A DNA stretch of 64,000 nucleotides, from contig JASJOG010000011.1 in NCBI GenBank assembly GCA_030142905.1, positions 3,557,001-3,621,000 on the forward strand, written 5' to 3'. The translations under genes and the position numbers were made by a program. This document shows positions 23,692 to 33,851 of the stretch, one piece after another. This stretch comes from Heliopora coerulea (Eukaryota > Cnidaria > Anthozoa > Scleralcyonacea > Helioporidae). Below the pieces are notes generated by a model. The model ran no database searches. It saw only the letters and a list, made by a program, of their open reading frames with translations, and was not told the DNA's origin. The stretch's first letter is position 1, and each line of letters starts with the position of its first letter.

Positions 23692-24675
23692 ATGAATGTT
23701 ACCGCCGCAGGGTTCAACTTTAACACGACCCAATTCGCATTCACGACACAGGCCGTTACGAATAAGTCGGAGTCCACAAGTTTTTACTTAAACAACGCAG
23801 AAGTTATGGTATCCATTGCTGTCTACTCCATTTTCGGACTTGTTGGATTCCTGGAGAACTTCATCGTGATTTTCGTCATTCTTTTCGGCGACAGATTCTT
23901 GGACGCACCATCAAATATCTTCCTTCTCAGTTTGGCTGTTGCCGACTGCCTTCTCTGTGCAATAGCAACTCCGTTGTACGTCTACAATTTTTTCGAGTGG
24001 ATCTACAATATGGTGTTGGCAATTGGCAGATTTCTTTCAGTTCCAAGCTTTGGAAGTTTATTTTTCCTTTCGCTTGACAGGTTCCTTTCCGTGGTTTTCT
24101 CGCTCAAGTATCACACAGTGATGACTGTTGCACGTTCTCTCACCATGGTTGCAATCCTCTGGCCATGTTCCATTGTTTTTACGGTCATTACCCTGATCAG
24201 CTCGGACTCTGGGTCAGGAATAGAATGGTTGCTTGACATTTTTCGGTTTTCTTTTGTATTGATCATCCTGCTCACAGTTGCCATGTACGTTTTCATGTAC
24301 AACAAGTCAAGGAAACATATGAAAATGATCAGGAAACAGAGACAATACATTACAGGGCAAGTCAAGAGTTTACAACAAGATCTTCGTTCCCTGAAAACTC
24401 TCCTGAAAGTGGCTGGAACTTTCGTGTTTTGTTGGTTGCCATTGACTCTCCCTTTCCTTGTAGCCAACAGATCCGAAAACCCTCGATTGTATTATCGTCT
24501 GATAAATTATACCGGACCTTTCTTGATTATTAACTCTGCCATAGATCCACTCATTTATTTTTATTGCAGTGAACTTTTTCGTCGAGAAGTTGATCGTTTA
24601 AAGCGACGATACTTCAATCCCAGACTAGATTTGCCAGTACGTGGCCACACCGCAACCGTTTCAATTTACCGTTAG
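23692..24675 (+). CDS. Class A (rhodopsin-like) orphan GPCR, copy B
   Basis: Second, intact 327-aa copy of the receptor at 18179-19162. By eye nine residues differ (for example Y9N, V39M, L57F, D106N, L120F, S181L, I200V numbered on copy A), all within residues 1-200. Residues 201-327 are identical, as is the following UTR. It has the same sequons, LAVAD, LDRF, FCWLPL and DPLIY motifs, and the same absence of the TM3-ECL2 disulfide. The insertion at 23341-23624 lies 70-350 bp upstream of the ATG, so the two copies probably have different promoters or leaders. Same family caveats as copy A. Confidence 0.9.
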   Translation: MNVTAAGFNFNTTQFAFTTQAVTNKSESTSFYLNNAEVMVSIAVYSIFGLVGFLENFIVIFVILFGDRFLDAPSNIFLLSLAVADCLLCAIATPLYVYNFFEWIYNMVLAIGRFLSVPSFGSLFFLSLDRFLSVVFSLKYHTVMTVARSLTMVAILWPCSIVFTVITLISSDSGSGIEWLLDIFRFSFVLIILLTVAMYVFMYNKSRKHMKMIRKQRQYITGQVKSLQQDLRSLKTLLKVAGTFVFCWLPLTLPFLVANRSENPRLYYRLINYTGPFLIINSAIDPLIYFYCSELFRREVDRLKRRYFNPRLDLPVRGHTATVSIYR

Positions 24676-25894
24676 CTGCAGAGTTAATTCGATTTCATAA
24701 AATATAAACTTACAGGAACTGTTGATCAGTTTTTGCCATTTTATTCTCGGTCTTCAAGAGGATTTCGCTGGCCTCTGTTCACCACCATTTTGGTCTTAAA
24801 GCCATGATATGTTACATGGTCAACAGCTTGGAAAGGGACGTTATCATAAAATCTCTTACATATTTTTATTTAGACCAGAGAAGATCTCTCTCCACCAAAG
24901 TGTGGTTATCTAGACTTAAATGGGACTAAAAGATACAGTAGATAGTTCTTGTGTGAGGACTTTGCACAGTTTTAAGCCAATTATACTAGTTTTTGCATGG
25001 GATTTTCCAATTATTTATGTTCTTGAGAAAAAAGCAACAAATGAGATAAGCTCGCGTTGTTTCAAAGTTTTGGGATAGAACTATGAATAAAAAATACGAA
25101 GTCCGGTTTCTTGTTTTCCAAAAGCAACTTTTATGATAATGCATCAAACACATTCGTAAACAGGTATGACTAAACATTACCCCAGGTACCAAAAAATTAA
25201 TCGTAATAAAGTTGCACTTAACAATTAACCAAAAGGCAGCAAGTTTAATCTCACTTCAATTTTCTTCGATTGTAAGCAATTCCTAATCCACACAACACTA
25301 CAGAGAAGTATTTTTCCAAGACTTCAGTCCTCGCAATTTCGTCATTAACTTCTCGTTTACACTGAATATCTCGCAATCTCCAAGTTCTTTGGCTAGCGCA
25401 AGCATTCACTCGAAGCTAACCAGCTCCAGTTTCCTTAGTCTAAATATCCGTGGTTTTCCTTCAGCCATCAGGGCCACCTGGCCTAGAGGTTCTTCTCATT
25501 CCTGTTGTTTTGGTTCACTCCTCTTGACCTTCTTTATTCTTTCCATCTCCGCCAGAAAGTTGTGACTTCCATCGGGAAATTCCGATCTTCGTGAGAGAAA
25601 ACAAAAGGAGGAATCAAAAGAGGTGTAGAGAGTTACTTTTTACATCTAACAAATACAAAACTGATATTAAACTAGTTTGATTCCTCACAATGAAGTAAAA
25701 GAGGTCACAAACTGGGAAAGTAACTTTAGTAGGCCTCAAGTGGCCTCATACTCGTACCGATGTTGACACGCCCATTGGTGAAAAGCAGAGACAGTTTGCC
25801 CTTCCTCAGAAAATTTCTAATTATGCTGTTTGTCGTTCATATCATTATGGGAAATGTTAATGAGTTAAACCTGAGTTTGAGTAGGTCAGTCCAT
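24676..25894. other. Spacer between GPCR copy B and the Schlafen-like gene
   Basis: The first 580 bp are the duplicated GPCR 3' flank; unique sequence begins at 25257. From 25257 to 25894 no exon was recognised. Short minus-strand frames exist there but are broken by stops. Confidence 0.45.
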
Positions 25895-28800
25895 TTACTT
25901 CTCCAACAACCTTCGTGTCTCCTGAAGTTCTTTTCTTAATCTGTGTTCAAAAATCAAATAAAACAAAATGTTAACAATGTAAATTTCTTATCAGTAGTAT
26001 AATCACAATTCTGTGAATACACCAAGTATCCTAAATGGAAACTTGACAAAATTTCTGAGAACACTTTGGAGAAAATTTAATGTCTTTCAGAATACGAGTC
26101 AAAATCAAGACGAAAATGGTGAATAGTCTTTTTTTGCAACCAGGTGAACTATTAGTCATTTTTATAGGTAGTGCTACTCTGGTTTGGTAGCCAGCAAAAG
26201 GTACATACAAGTTGCTTGAAAACATTTCTTAATTGAAGACTAAAATAGAGTCACCAGATCTTTCTTGGGGAGATATCCGATGACCCTGTTTTAGTCTCAT
26301 AGTCTTAGTTTATGGTCTTATCTCGGGCATTACCGTGTTTTAGCAGTAATCTTGGGGAGATGTCTGGTGACCCTTATTTCAAGGGAGATACCCAGTGACC
26401 CTGTTTTAGTTTTTAATTATCAGGGAGATATCCAGTGACCCCTAAATCTAGAGGAAATACCTGGTGACTCTATTTTAGTCTTCAATTAAGAAATGTTTTC
26501 AAGCAACTTGTATGTACCTTTCACTGGCTACCAAACCAGAGTAGCACTACCTATAAAAATGACTAATCAAGACGAATGTTGAACCAGTCAATTCAACTTT
26601 GTCTTGATTTTAACTTGTATTGAGTTTTCAAGATGTTCCTCCTCAGAATTTGTTTTATCTTGTATTTTTTCAAATTGTTGGCTGGCTCTGGCTTCTTAAT
26701 GTCTCTTTTCACATAGTTTTGAAATCTTAGGTGTTATGATAAGGAAGTTGTAATTTTAAAAACTAATCAATCTAAAGATATGAAGAAGTGAAACAGATTA
26801 AGTTTCAGTCAATGATCTCCAGTAATGTTAATGGTATTTTGACATCACTGTTCTTACTTGTTCAGAACATCCTGATAATGGAGCTTTACTTCTTCCTTTG
26901 TTTGTTCATACACCTCCTGATGACCATACTATTTCATAGATGTAAAATATTATAATTAATTTTAACAGTACATCATGAACATGCTAAAAAGGATGGAAAA
27001 GTGAATGAATGAGCAAGTATAGAGAAGTATGAAGGTTCAAATGAGCAAAAGGAAAATTAAAAATGAAGGAAGGAACATTGAACGAAAATTTGGAAGAATA
27101 TACGGGAAAGAAGGAGCAAATTGAAGATGAGTATGAGCAGAACAGTAATGTTGGTGTATAAAGCATCTGTGGGTTTTTTACTGTATAAATCTGGTTCATT
27201 AAGCTTTTGAGTAAATTGACCAGGTATAGATGAAAAAATTTGAGGAGGGTTAATGCAAAAACTTTCTTTATGACATCTATCTCACTTCTTCACAGTGTAG
27301 CTCATATTATTCAAGTCAATCTCTCACCTGAACAAGACTTGCTTGTCTTCTGAAATAACATCTTCCTTCTTCATCTTCATGAACAGGATGTAATTTTAAA
27401 TGGTATCGCTCATTCCAAATTTCCATCAACTTCTCTTCATAAGGGTAAATGGTTACCTCAATCACATATTCTTTTTGTTCAATACCCTGAATATCAAGAA
27501 GTCATAATATAAACAACCTGATGCAAGTGTAATATAAGTGCAAGTTAAACAATAGCGGTGGACAGCTGTTTATGTAACCGATGGGTAATAGGATATAGCA
27601 CATGTGTTTGTAATAGGATATAGCACAGGTGCATATATAATTGTGTCTATGTGTGTGTGAGTGTGTGAGTTGATGCTGTGTGAATAAACAAGTTAAAACG
27701 ATTTATCGAGTCGCCCATCTTTATACTATACAAGTATTTGACTATTTATGTTTTAAAGTTTATAAATACTGAATGACTTTTTTCATTGACAGTTACAGAT
27801 AGTAAACTTTACAGTAATGTTCACAAGATTTCTCCATGAGAAGGTACAAGTAGCAGTGAAGAACAGTTTTCAAATACTTCAGAACCCTATCAACCCTTCA
27901 AACCCTGAACATTGGGTTTGACTTCTGAAGTCCTGATTTATAAATCACAGAATTTACTTTAGAAAAAAGGTAGCCAGATTTGCTGCTTGTGCTGTTGGCT
28001 TATAGTCTTAACCACAAATTTGGGAATACAGAATGTCAGCTCATTGGATGGCTGGTGCAAGGAAACACAGTTGCCCTATTTTCTCTCTCTTGTGTGGACA
28101 TGGTGATTAAGGATAGGGTGAAAATGCCATGACCTACCAAAGAATATTGTGCCTTGGCATCTCTATCACACCAACAATAATGAGGTGTTCTAAGCAAGTG
28201 GGGTTTTAGTCTACCATGATCCAAACCAGCACTGAAAAAAGCAAAGAAGATTTTTACTGAAATTTTATTAATTTTATGAAATTAAAGACCATAAAGACCT
28301 ATATTATAGCCTTTCATTAAGTGGTAAAATTAATAGGTATGTTAGGCAGTTAATTGGCTTAATGCTTATTGTAATAATCTGCATGGTACATAATTCTTCA
28401 TCAATAGTGTGGTTATTTTTTGCTTTACTTATTTACATGCATACTTACTTATTGAAATACCTTAATTCTTAAGGTATAATCATAGCTATATTTTAGGCTG
28501 ATTTCAGCTCATTAGCTATTACCATCATGCAGGTTATCATCGTCAAAAATGGTACTTCTTATCAAACCTTTTGTCTTGAAATTCTACTTCAAATGGATTA
28601 TCAACATCTTCTTTTGAGATGACAGGCACAAACTCCACCTACAATATGATACAGGCTTTTTTTAGGTTTTCTGTAAGGTGCTTGTTGTTTCATACAAACA
28701 AAGTGGTACTTACCTTTCAATTTAATAGTTTAAAATTTCTACTTCTAAATTCTGCAGGTTTTTCCACTCAGATATTCATACCTTGTATCTTTCTGGATCT

Positions 28801-29612
28801 ACTTTTGGCTTATATCTATTCATCAGATCATCTAAAGACACCATAACATGATCTTTCTGCAAATAGAATCAGCCATGAACGTTATAACTTTGTCTGGTTT
28901 GGTCCATGAACATAACTTTGTTTTTTTTTTTTTAGTTTGGTTTTTCTCAATGGAAATGTCCTTTAGCCAGTGCTCCTTTTAAATGATGACCAGACACCTG
29001 GGACTTCTTTTAAAATTACCTGGAATTGTGACAGTCGAATCCCTTTGGCAAGACCTTCATCCACAATGCCTAAATAAACAGTTCCGCCTTTTCCTGTGTT
29101 CAAAAAACCGTTGATTGCTCTGAAAGAAAAAATGAGGGTATTGACTTTTTATAAGTTTAAGAATATAAGGTAAAAAATTGAAACTATTTCAATGAATATT
29201 TTGACAACTCCACATTCGAAGTTAACTTTATAACTCGAAGTAAGTTGTTGACATCATGCTGCAATTATTAAAATACAATTTTTGTTTCATTTTTTGGTAA
29301 AAATACGTGAAATGAAATCATCAAAAACAATAACACTGACTCCTTCACATCGTTTTACCCAGTTTTAGGACCTTGATCACAACACCCTGGTTTACTAAAC
29401 ACTGTCACATTTGCTGTGTTTAAAAGCTATTACTTTAAAAGTCATGTTATCAACCTTGAGACAGCTCTTCTACTTCGTCGATCAGTTCCTGGTATATAGC
29501 ACCAAGGCGGTAGCTCTTCCACAGCAAGGTCCCTGTGTCCTTTAAACTCGTGAAAAGCATCCTCCTCAAAAGGCACGACAGCATTACGAACGTAGAACCT
29601 TCGAGCGGACAT
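25895..29612 (-). CDS. Schlafen-like AlbA_2-domain protein
   Basis: Predicted 253-aa protein. Exons in transcript order: 29612-29455, 29119-29020, 28856-28782, 28638-28568, 28231-28138, 27486-27328, 26916-26858 and 25940-25895. Phases agree (762 nt). Exon 1 carries AFHEFKGHRDLAVEELPPWC, and exon 2 AINGFLNTGKGGTVYLGIVD followed by GLAKGIRLSQFQ. This EFKG...FLNT-GG-YLGI-D-G layout is the divergent AlbA_2 core of Schlafen proteins, a nucleic-acid-binding or nuclease-like fold. Later exons give KDHVMVSLDDLMNRYKPKV, PHYCWCDRDAKAQYSL and EEGRCYFRRQASLVQ. The tail is helical and charged, ending LRKELQETRRLLEK-stop. It has no helicase part, so it resembles the short Schlafen-like 1 group. Substrate unknown. 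The donor after exon 4 (gtttga) is weak. The last intron contains the large hairpin at 26151-26567. Confidence 0.85.
26151..26567. repeat. Long hairpin (two ~107-bp inverted arms) with tandem repeats in the loop
   Basis: Left arm 26151-26257 and right arm 26461-26567 are near-perfect reverse complements (attagtcatttttataggt ... and its complement). The ~200-bp loop holds about five degenerate units built on gggagatatccagtgaccct. It lies in the last intron of the Schlafen-like gene, so its transcript could form a long double-stranded stem. Confidence 0.8.
27540..27700. repeat. Short tandem and GT-rich repeat
   Basis: Two copies of gtaataggatatagcaca (near 27585 and 27611) are followed by a gtgtgtgtgagtgtgtgag stretch. 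It sits in an intron of the Schlafen-like gene. No function seen. Confidence 0.4.
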
Positions 29613-30830
29613 GTTGCAAGACACCACACGACACCGAGTGCCTTGTTAAGGAAAGATGTCCTAGCCAAAATTTTACAAAACCGTCCGCATTTCCAGTGCA
29701 AAATTCATTTTGTTCGTTGCACCTTCTTGCCTAAACAGCTCGTTCCCAGATCCAAAAAAATGTGCGCGCGGTTCAAGCCTTGCGCAAAGGTTGCGGTTGT
29801 ATCGCACTCCTCAGAATGATATTTCCATCAAATACCTGAATTGAAACTTTCCATTAAAAACTGATCTACGGCTACAATTAGGGTAAGGATTAGAATTAAA
29901 TTTAGTGCTAGAATTTCTTTAGGGGTTAACATCGATAAACATTAAGTTGATCGTCCAGGTTAGTGTAGTCTTGAGAAAGGCTGTTGGTGGAAGTGACTGA
30001 CGTTTCGACAGCCTTAGCGAGACTTTTGACTCTGAAGATGACCGCCGCTAAGGTTGTCGAAACGTCAGTCACTTCCACCAACAGTCTTTCTCAAGACTAC
30101 ACTAACTTGGACGATCAACTTCCACAAACATGTCACGATTCTCCCAGGTTCAAACCATTTACTTGATAAACATTAACTGGTTAAATCGTTTCCTGATGAC
30201 GCTCTTGCGTGAACAAAATAACCAATTTGTTGCGCTAATGGTAGACTATGGAACCACAAGGGATGATGGACCTGTACAGGACTATATAGGACACTGGTTT
30301 CATAGAAATGGTGGTTGCAAGGCACTTGTTCAAACTCTGCGTCGAAACTTTACCCTTGTTTTTTTCGGTATCCATATATATCTTGTTACTAGGTTACTTC
30401 ACAACATGAGCTGCTTAGATTTCGCTAAGGAGTACTTTGTCCGGTCATTCTTCGACTCCCCAAAACCAGAACAGTTGTATTGTCAGACTTGGAGGACTTC
30501 TCCGATTTTCCGATATAACATAAAAACCACGGTGGCAGGTACACTCACGACTCGGCCAAAAAATATTGGACTTTGAATTCTGAAAATGCAGTAACATGGC
30601 CAATACTCGGTCCATTCATATAACGTTCTGTGAGCAAATTAGTGTTGAAACAATCAGTATAATTAAAGCATGACATTAGCGGCTATTAAAATGCATTTGC
30701 ATTTGGCGTGAATTTGTGGAAGATTAATTTTATTCCCACCGCCAGAAAACACAAAGAAAAACAAGAAATACAACTTTAATACTTGATGTACACTACGAAA
30801 ATCATTGAAATTGCGAGCTTTAGAGGAAGT
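29613..30830. other. Intergenic region between the Schlafen-like gene and SCLY
   Basis: It contains the palindromic element at 29945-30120 and a 148-codon ATG frame (30130-30576) that matches no family I know and begins beside the element. The rest shows nothing recognised. The Schlafen-like promoter should lie just above 29612. Confidence 0.45.
29945..30120. mobile_element. 176-bp foldback element, full palindrome
   Basis: Arms begin agttgatcgtccaggttagt (29945) and end with the complement ggacgatcaact (30120). The palindrome continues inward through gtgactgacgtttcgaca and its complement around a short centre (gagacttttgactctgaaga). One arm recurs at 60770-60870, where it supplies the end of a coding exon. 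Confidence 0.75.
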
Positions 30831-33791
30831 CTAGGTGTCATCATTTTTCAAGAATGCGACTGACTGTTTCAGATCATCTACAACAGCATCGATGTCATAC
30901 GTAGTAGTTTCTCTCCCAACACTAATTCGGAGTGCATTAGAAGCAATGTCATAAGGTATTCCTAAAGCTAGCAGAATTCTCGAGGGTGAATATTGATGAT
31001 CGGAATGACAGGCAGCGCCCAAGCTTGCTTGAGTCGTCTTCAAATTGGAAAGAATGCGATGACCTTCCAAGCCAGTGCCAATAACTGAAACGTTACAAGT
31101 ATTAGGAATTCTTTCGCTCGTCTTAAATTTACCATTGAAGTGAACTTTCCCATGAAATACTTGCACAAGTTTACTCTCTAAGTAGTCTCGCACCTGTGTT
31201 CAAAATAACAGGAAAGGAAAAAAGAGAAAAAATAATGTGTCAACTTTCAGAGCTTTTTCAGAGCTTCTGCAATCTGCGTTTAAAATGCCTACAGTGACAA
31301 CGTTTCCTCAAAAATACCACAAACTCTAAAGAAATTATAATGTGTGATACCAACTACGAACCACATCAAGCAAAAGATCAAATGTATGAAGTCTGTAGGA
31401 TCTTTATTCTTCAGATTGATATTTTTATCACTTTTCTGCTTTTCTTTACTGCATTTTAAATTGCTCTCTACTGGCCTAACCAGTGGAATTCCTTTAAACT
31501 TGCAAAATGAATTCAGGATGTTTTCCACTGGACAGGAATTTATTTGTAAGAGAATCGAAAGTTCAGATTTATAGGAGTAGCCATCAGGCATATAGTATTG
31601 ACGGGGCGCGAAAAGAAATGTGATATTGACGAATTTGAGAAAACACATGGAAACGTAATGGTCCAGTACAACATTCCCTTAAATCCAAATCAAGAAAAGT
31701 GAATAATTTGTGGTCCCTAGAGATTCTTTACGTTGTCCTGTCGGTCTGTAAACACTGTAAAAACGATGTTTTGAAATGTTTTATTGCTACAAACAGACTC
31801 TAATTCAAATGTGACATGCAGAAACACGTGTTTTCGAGTTTCGATGACAAACTGCGCGTCAATAATTTGGAGGAATTCTTTCCCTGTGCAAGTCCGATCC
31901 CTTGGTGGCCCTAACCGCTACTCTCCCGACGATCTTCATAAGGATAATTTTTGAGTGTTTTCTGTTTTGTTTTGTTTTGTTTTTCTGTGAAATACAGGCG
32001 TTTTTAATGAGTTTGGAACTACCTTTTTCATGTGGGCGGAATATTCGTCCAAGTTATCAAGTACAAGTTGCGCAGCCTCTCCCAGTCCAGCTATCATTCC
32101 AGTATTCTCAGTTCCCGCACGGAAGCCTCGTTCTTGACCTCCGCCAAAAAGTATCGGAAAAAGCGGCGTTTCCTCCGAAGGAGATCTCACAAATAAAGCT
32201 CCTGAACAATGAGGGAAATCCAAACACATTTAAGCATCGTAAACAGTTTAAGTTTGCAACTAGGTATAGAATTAGGTACAACGCAGAGTGCTACTTTGGT
32301 TAGAGATATAGTACTCCAAACAGGTTACCTATTTTAAATAAGCTCACCACTTAACGTGCATATCTCCATTAAAACTAAAATTACGCACGGGATCACCATG
32401 TAGAATGGATATCTTCCCAAAGCTATAATTTTAGTTTCACGAGCTCGACGAACGTCCGCCCATAATCCATGTTACTCATTGCAAAAAGCCAGCTGGATTA
32501 TATTATTGCAGGAGGGATATGGCAATATTACATACCTATTCTTGGCCCATAAAATTTATGCCCAACAATCGTGAGATAGTCCACGCCTAACTCCGAGACA
32601 TCAACTTTTATTTTGCCAATAGTTTGAGCAGCATCAGTGTGAATGAATATCCTTGGGTAACCTTTCTGCTGTCTTTGTTCTTGTAGCTTCTGTGTTTTCT
32701 CCACTATTTCTTTTACTGGCTAGACCAAAAACAAAATGAATCACAAGGATGTCATAATGTGCAGTGTTTGATTTAGTCTTTATTCATGATGGATTTCAGT
32801 TGAATGGAAGTCAGGTGAGGTGCCAGTATGATTAACAGAGTTAAGTAGTAGTTGGGTCAGATGGAAGCATAGGTGGGTGTAGGGTGAAAGTTGCATTGTA
32901 TGGTGAGATATGGATATTGGATTTGGTGAGAGAAAGGTCAGAAAGTTGTGCAAAATGATAAGGACATTTGGGTGCATTGGGAGTAGGATAAGGTTGGAGT
33001 GGGTGTTGAGTTGAAGCAGGATGAAATTTGAGGTGGAAGTAAAGGGACTGTTGTTTTAGATAAGACAATGGTACAAATCAACACCCAGCAATATCAATAG
33101 GTGTGAAGCTAGGTATGGGGTTTGTACCCTATACCTCACAGGTACCAACAGGTTTATTGACAGTAAGGGCCTGTGGGGTATAGGGTACTAAAATCACATC
33201 CCACAAGACAAGACAATAAACTGCTATGAAGTATCACACCTGAATCACACCAGTTTCGTTGTTTGCCATCATGATGGAAACAAGACAAGTGTTTGGACGG
33301 ATTTCCTGAAGAATATTTTCAACCTCTACCATTCCAGACGCAGGAGATGCTTGCATGACCGTTACTTCGCAACGACCAACATCTTGGAGGTAGTCGGCCA
33401 TCAAGGCAACTGAATCATGTTCTATATTGGAGGTGATCACGTGTGGTATGCGTTTTAGCTGCACGTTTTCGTCATTTTTATTTGAAGTAAATTTATTGTA
33501 GTGTTCTAAAATACTAGAAAATACTGTATTATTTGCTTCAGTTCCGCCAGACGTGAAAATAATATCAGTTGCACGTGCCCGAATCATCTTGGCCACTCTT
33601 GTTCTGGCACAATTGATGACTTCTTTTGCCTTCTTTCCTGCTTCATGAGAACTGCTAGGGTTCCCCCAGGCGTCGTAAAGAGTATCATGAATGATTTTCA
33701 GGACGGACGGAGCAAGTGGAGTGGTAGCATTGTAATCTAAATAAATCGTTTTTGCATCGGCCTCACAATTCTTCACACGAAAATCCGCCAT
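30831..33791 (-). CDS. SCLY: Selenocysteine lyase
   Basis: PLP-dependent enzyme that splits selenocysteine to alanine and reduced selenium (NifS/IscS class V aminotransferase fold). Exons: 33791-33240, 32719-32536, 32201-32023 and 31193-30831, giving 425 aa (human 445). The frame stays open above 33791 but without an in-frame ATG, so [10 protein letters not shown] is taken as the start. Motifs: [54 protein letters not shown] and [24 protein letters not shown] and [13 protein letters not shown] follow, with the PLP lysine near residue 239. [17 protein letters not shown] and [10 protein letters not shown], with the catalytic cysteine near residue 367, come next, then [12 protein letters not shown]. 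It is head-to-head with DENND11, 60 bp apart. An ATTAAA lies shortly past the stop. Confidence 0.95.
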
Positions 33792-33851
33792 GTTGGACGA
33801 GCAATTGTTTTGCGTCTCAGCAGACTGGACCGAAATATGTAGCAAATCAAC
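33792..33851. promoter_or_regulatory. 60-bp SCLY/DENND11 divergent start region
   Basis: Only 60 bp separate the SCLY ATG (33789-33791, minus) from the DENND11 ATG (33852). Unless spliced leaders are used, both 5' UTRs must be very short or overlap the partner coding region. No TATA box is evident. Confidence 0.6.

Larger units (their letters stand above)
19747..25256 (+). repeat. Tandem segmental duplication, copy B
   Basis: Direct repeat of 14793-19741, about 0.5 kb longer because of insertions at 21608-21759 and about 23341-23624, a 39-bp tandem duplication near 22660-22737 and smaller indels. Coding parts are nearly identical to copy A. Similarity stops after ctcactt at 25256. Confidence 0.93.

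Noticed and set aside
33792..33845. Possible N-terminal extension of SCLY
   Set aside because: Open frame but no in-frame ATG; the first in-frame ATG is 33791. The minus-strand ATG at 33853 is in another frame.
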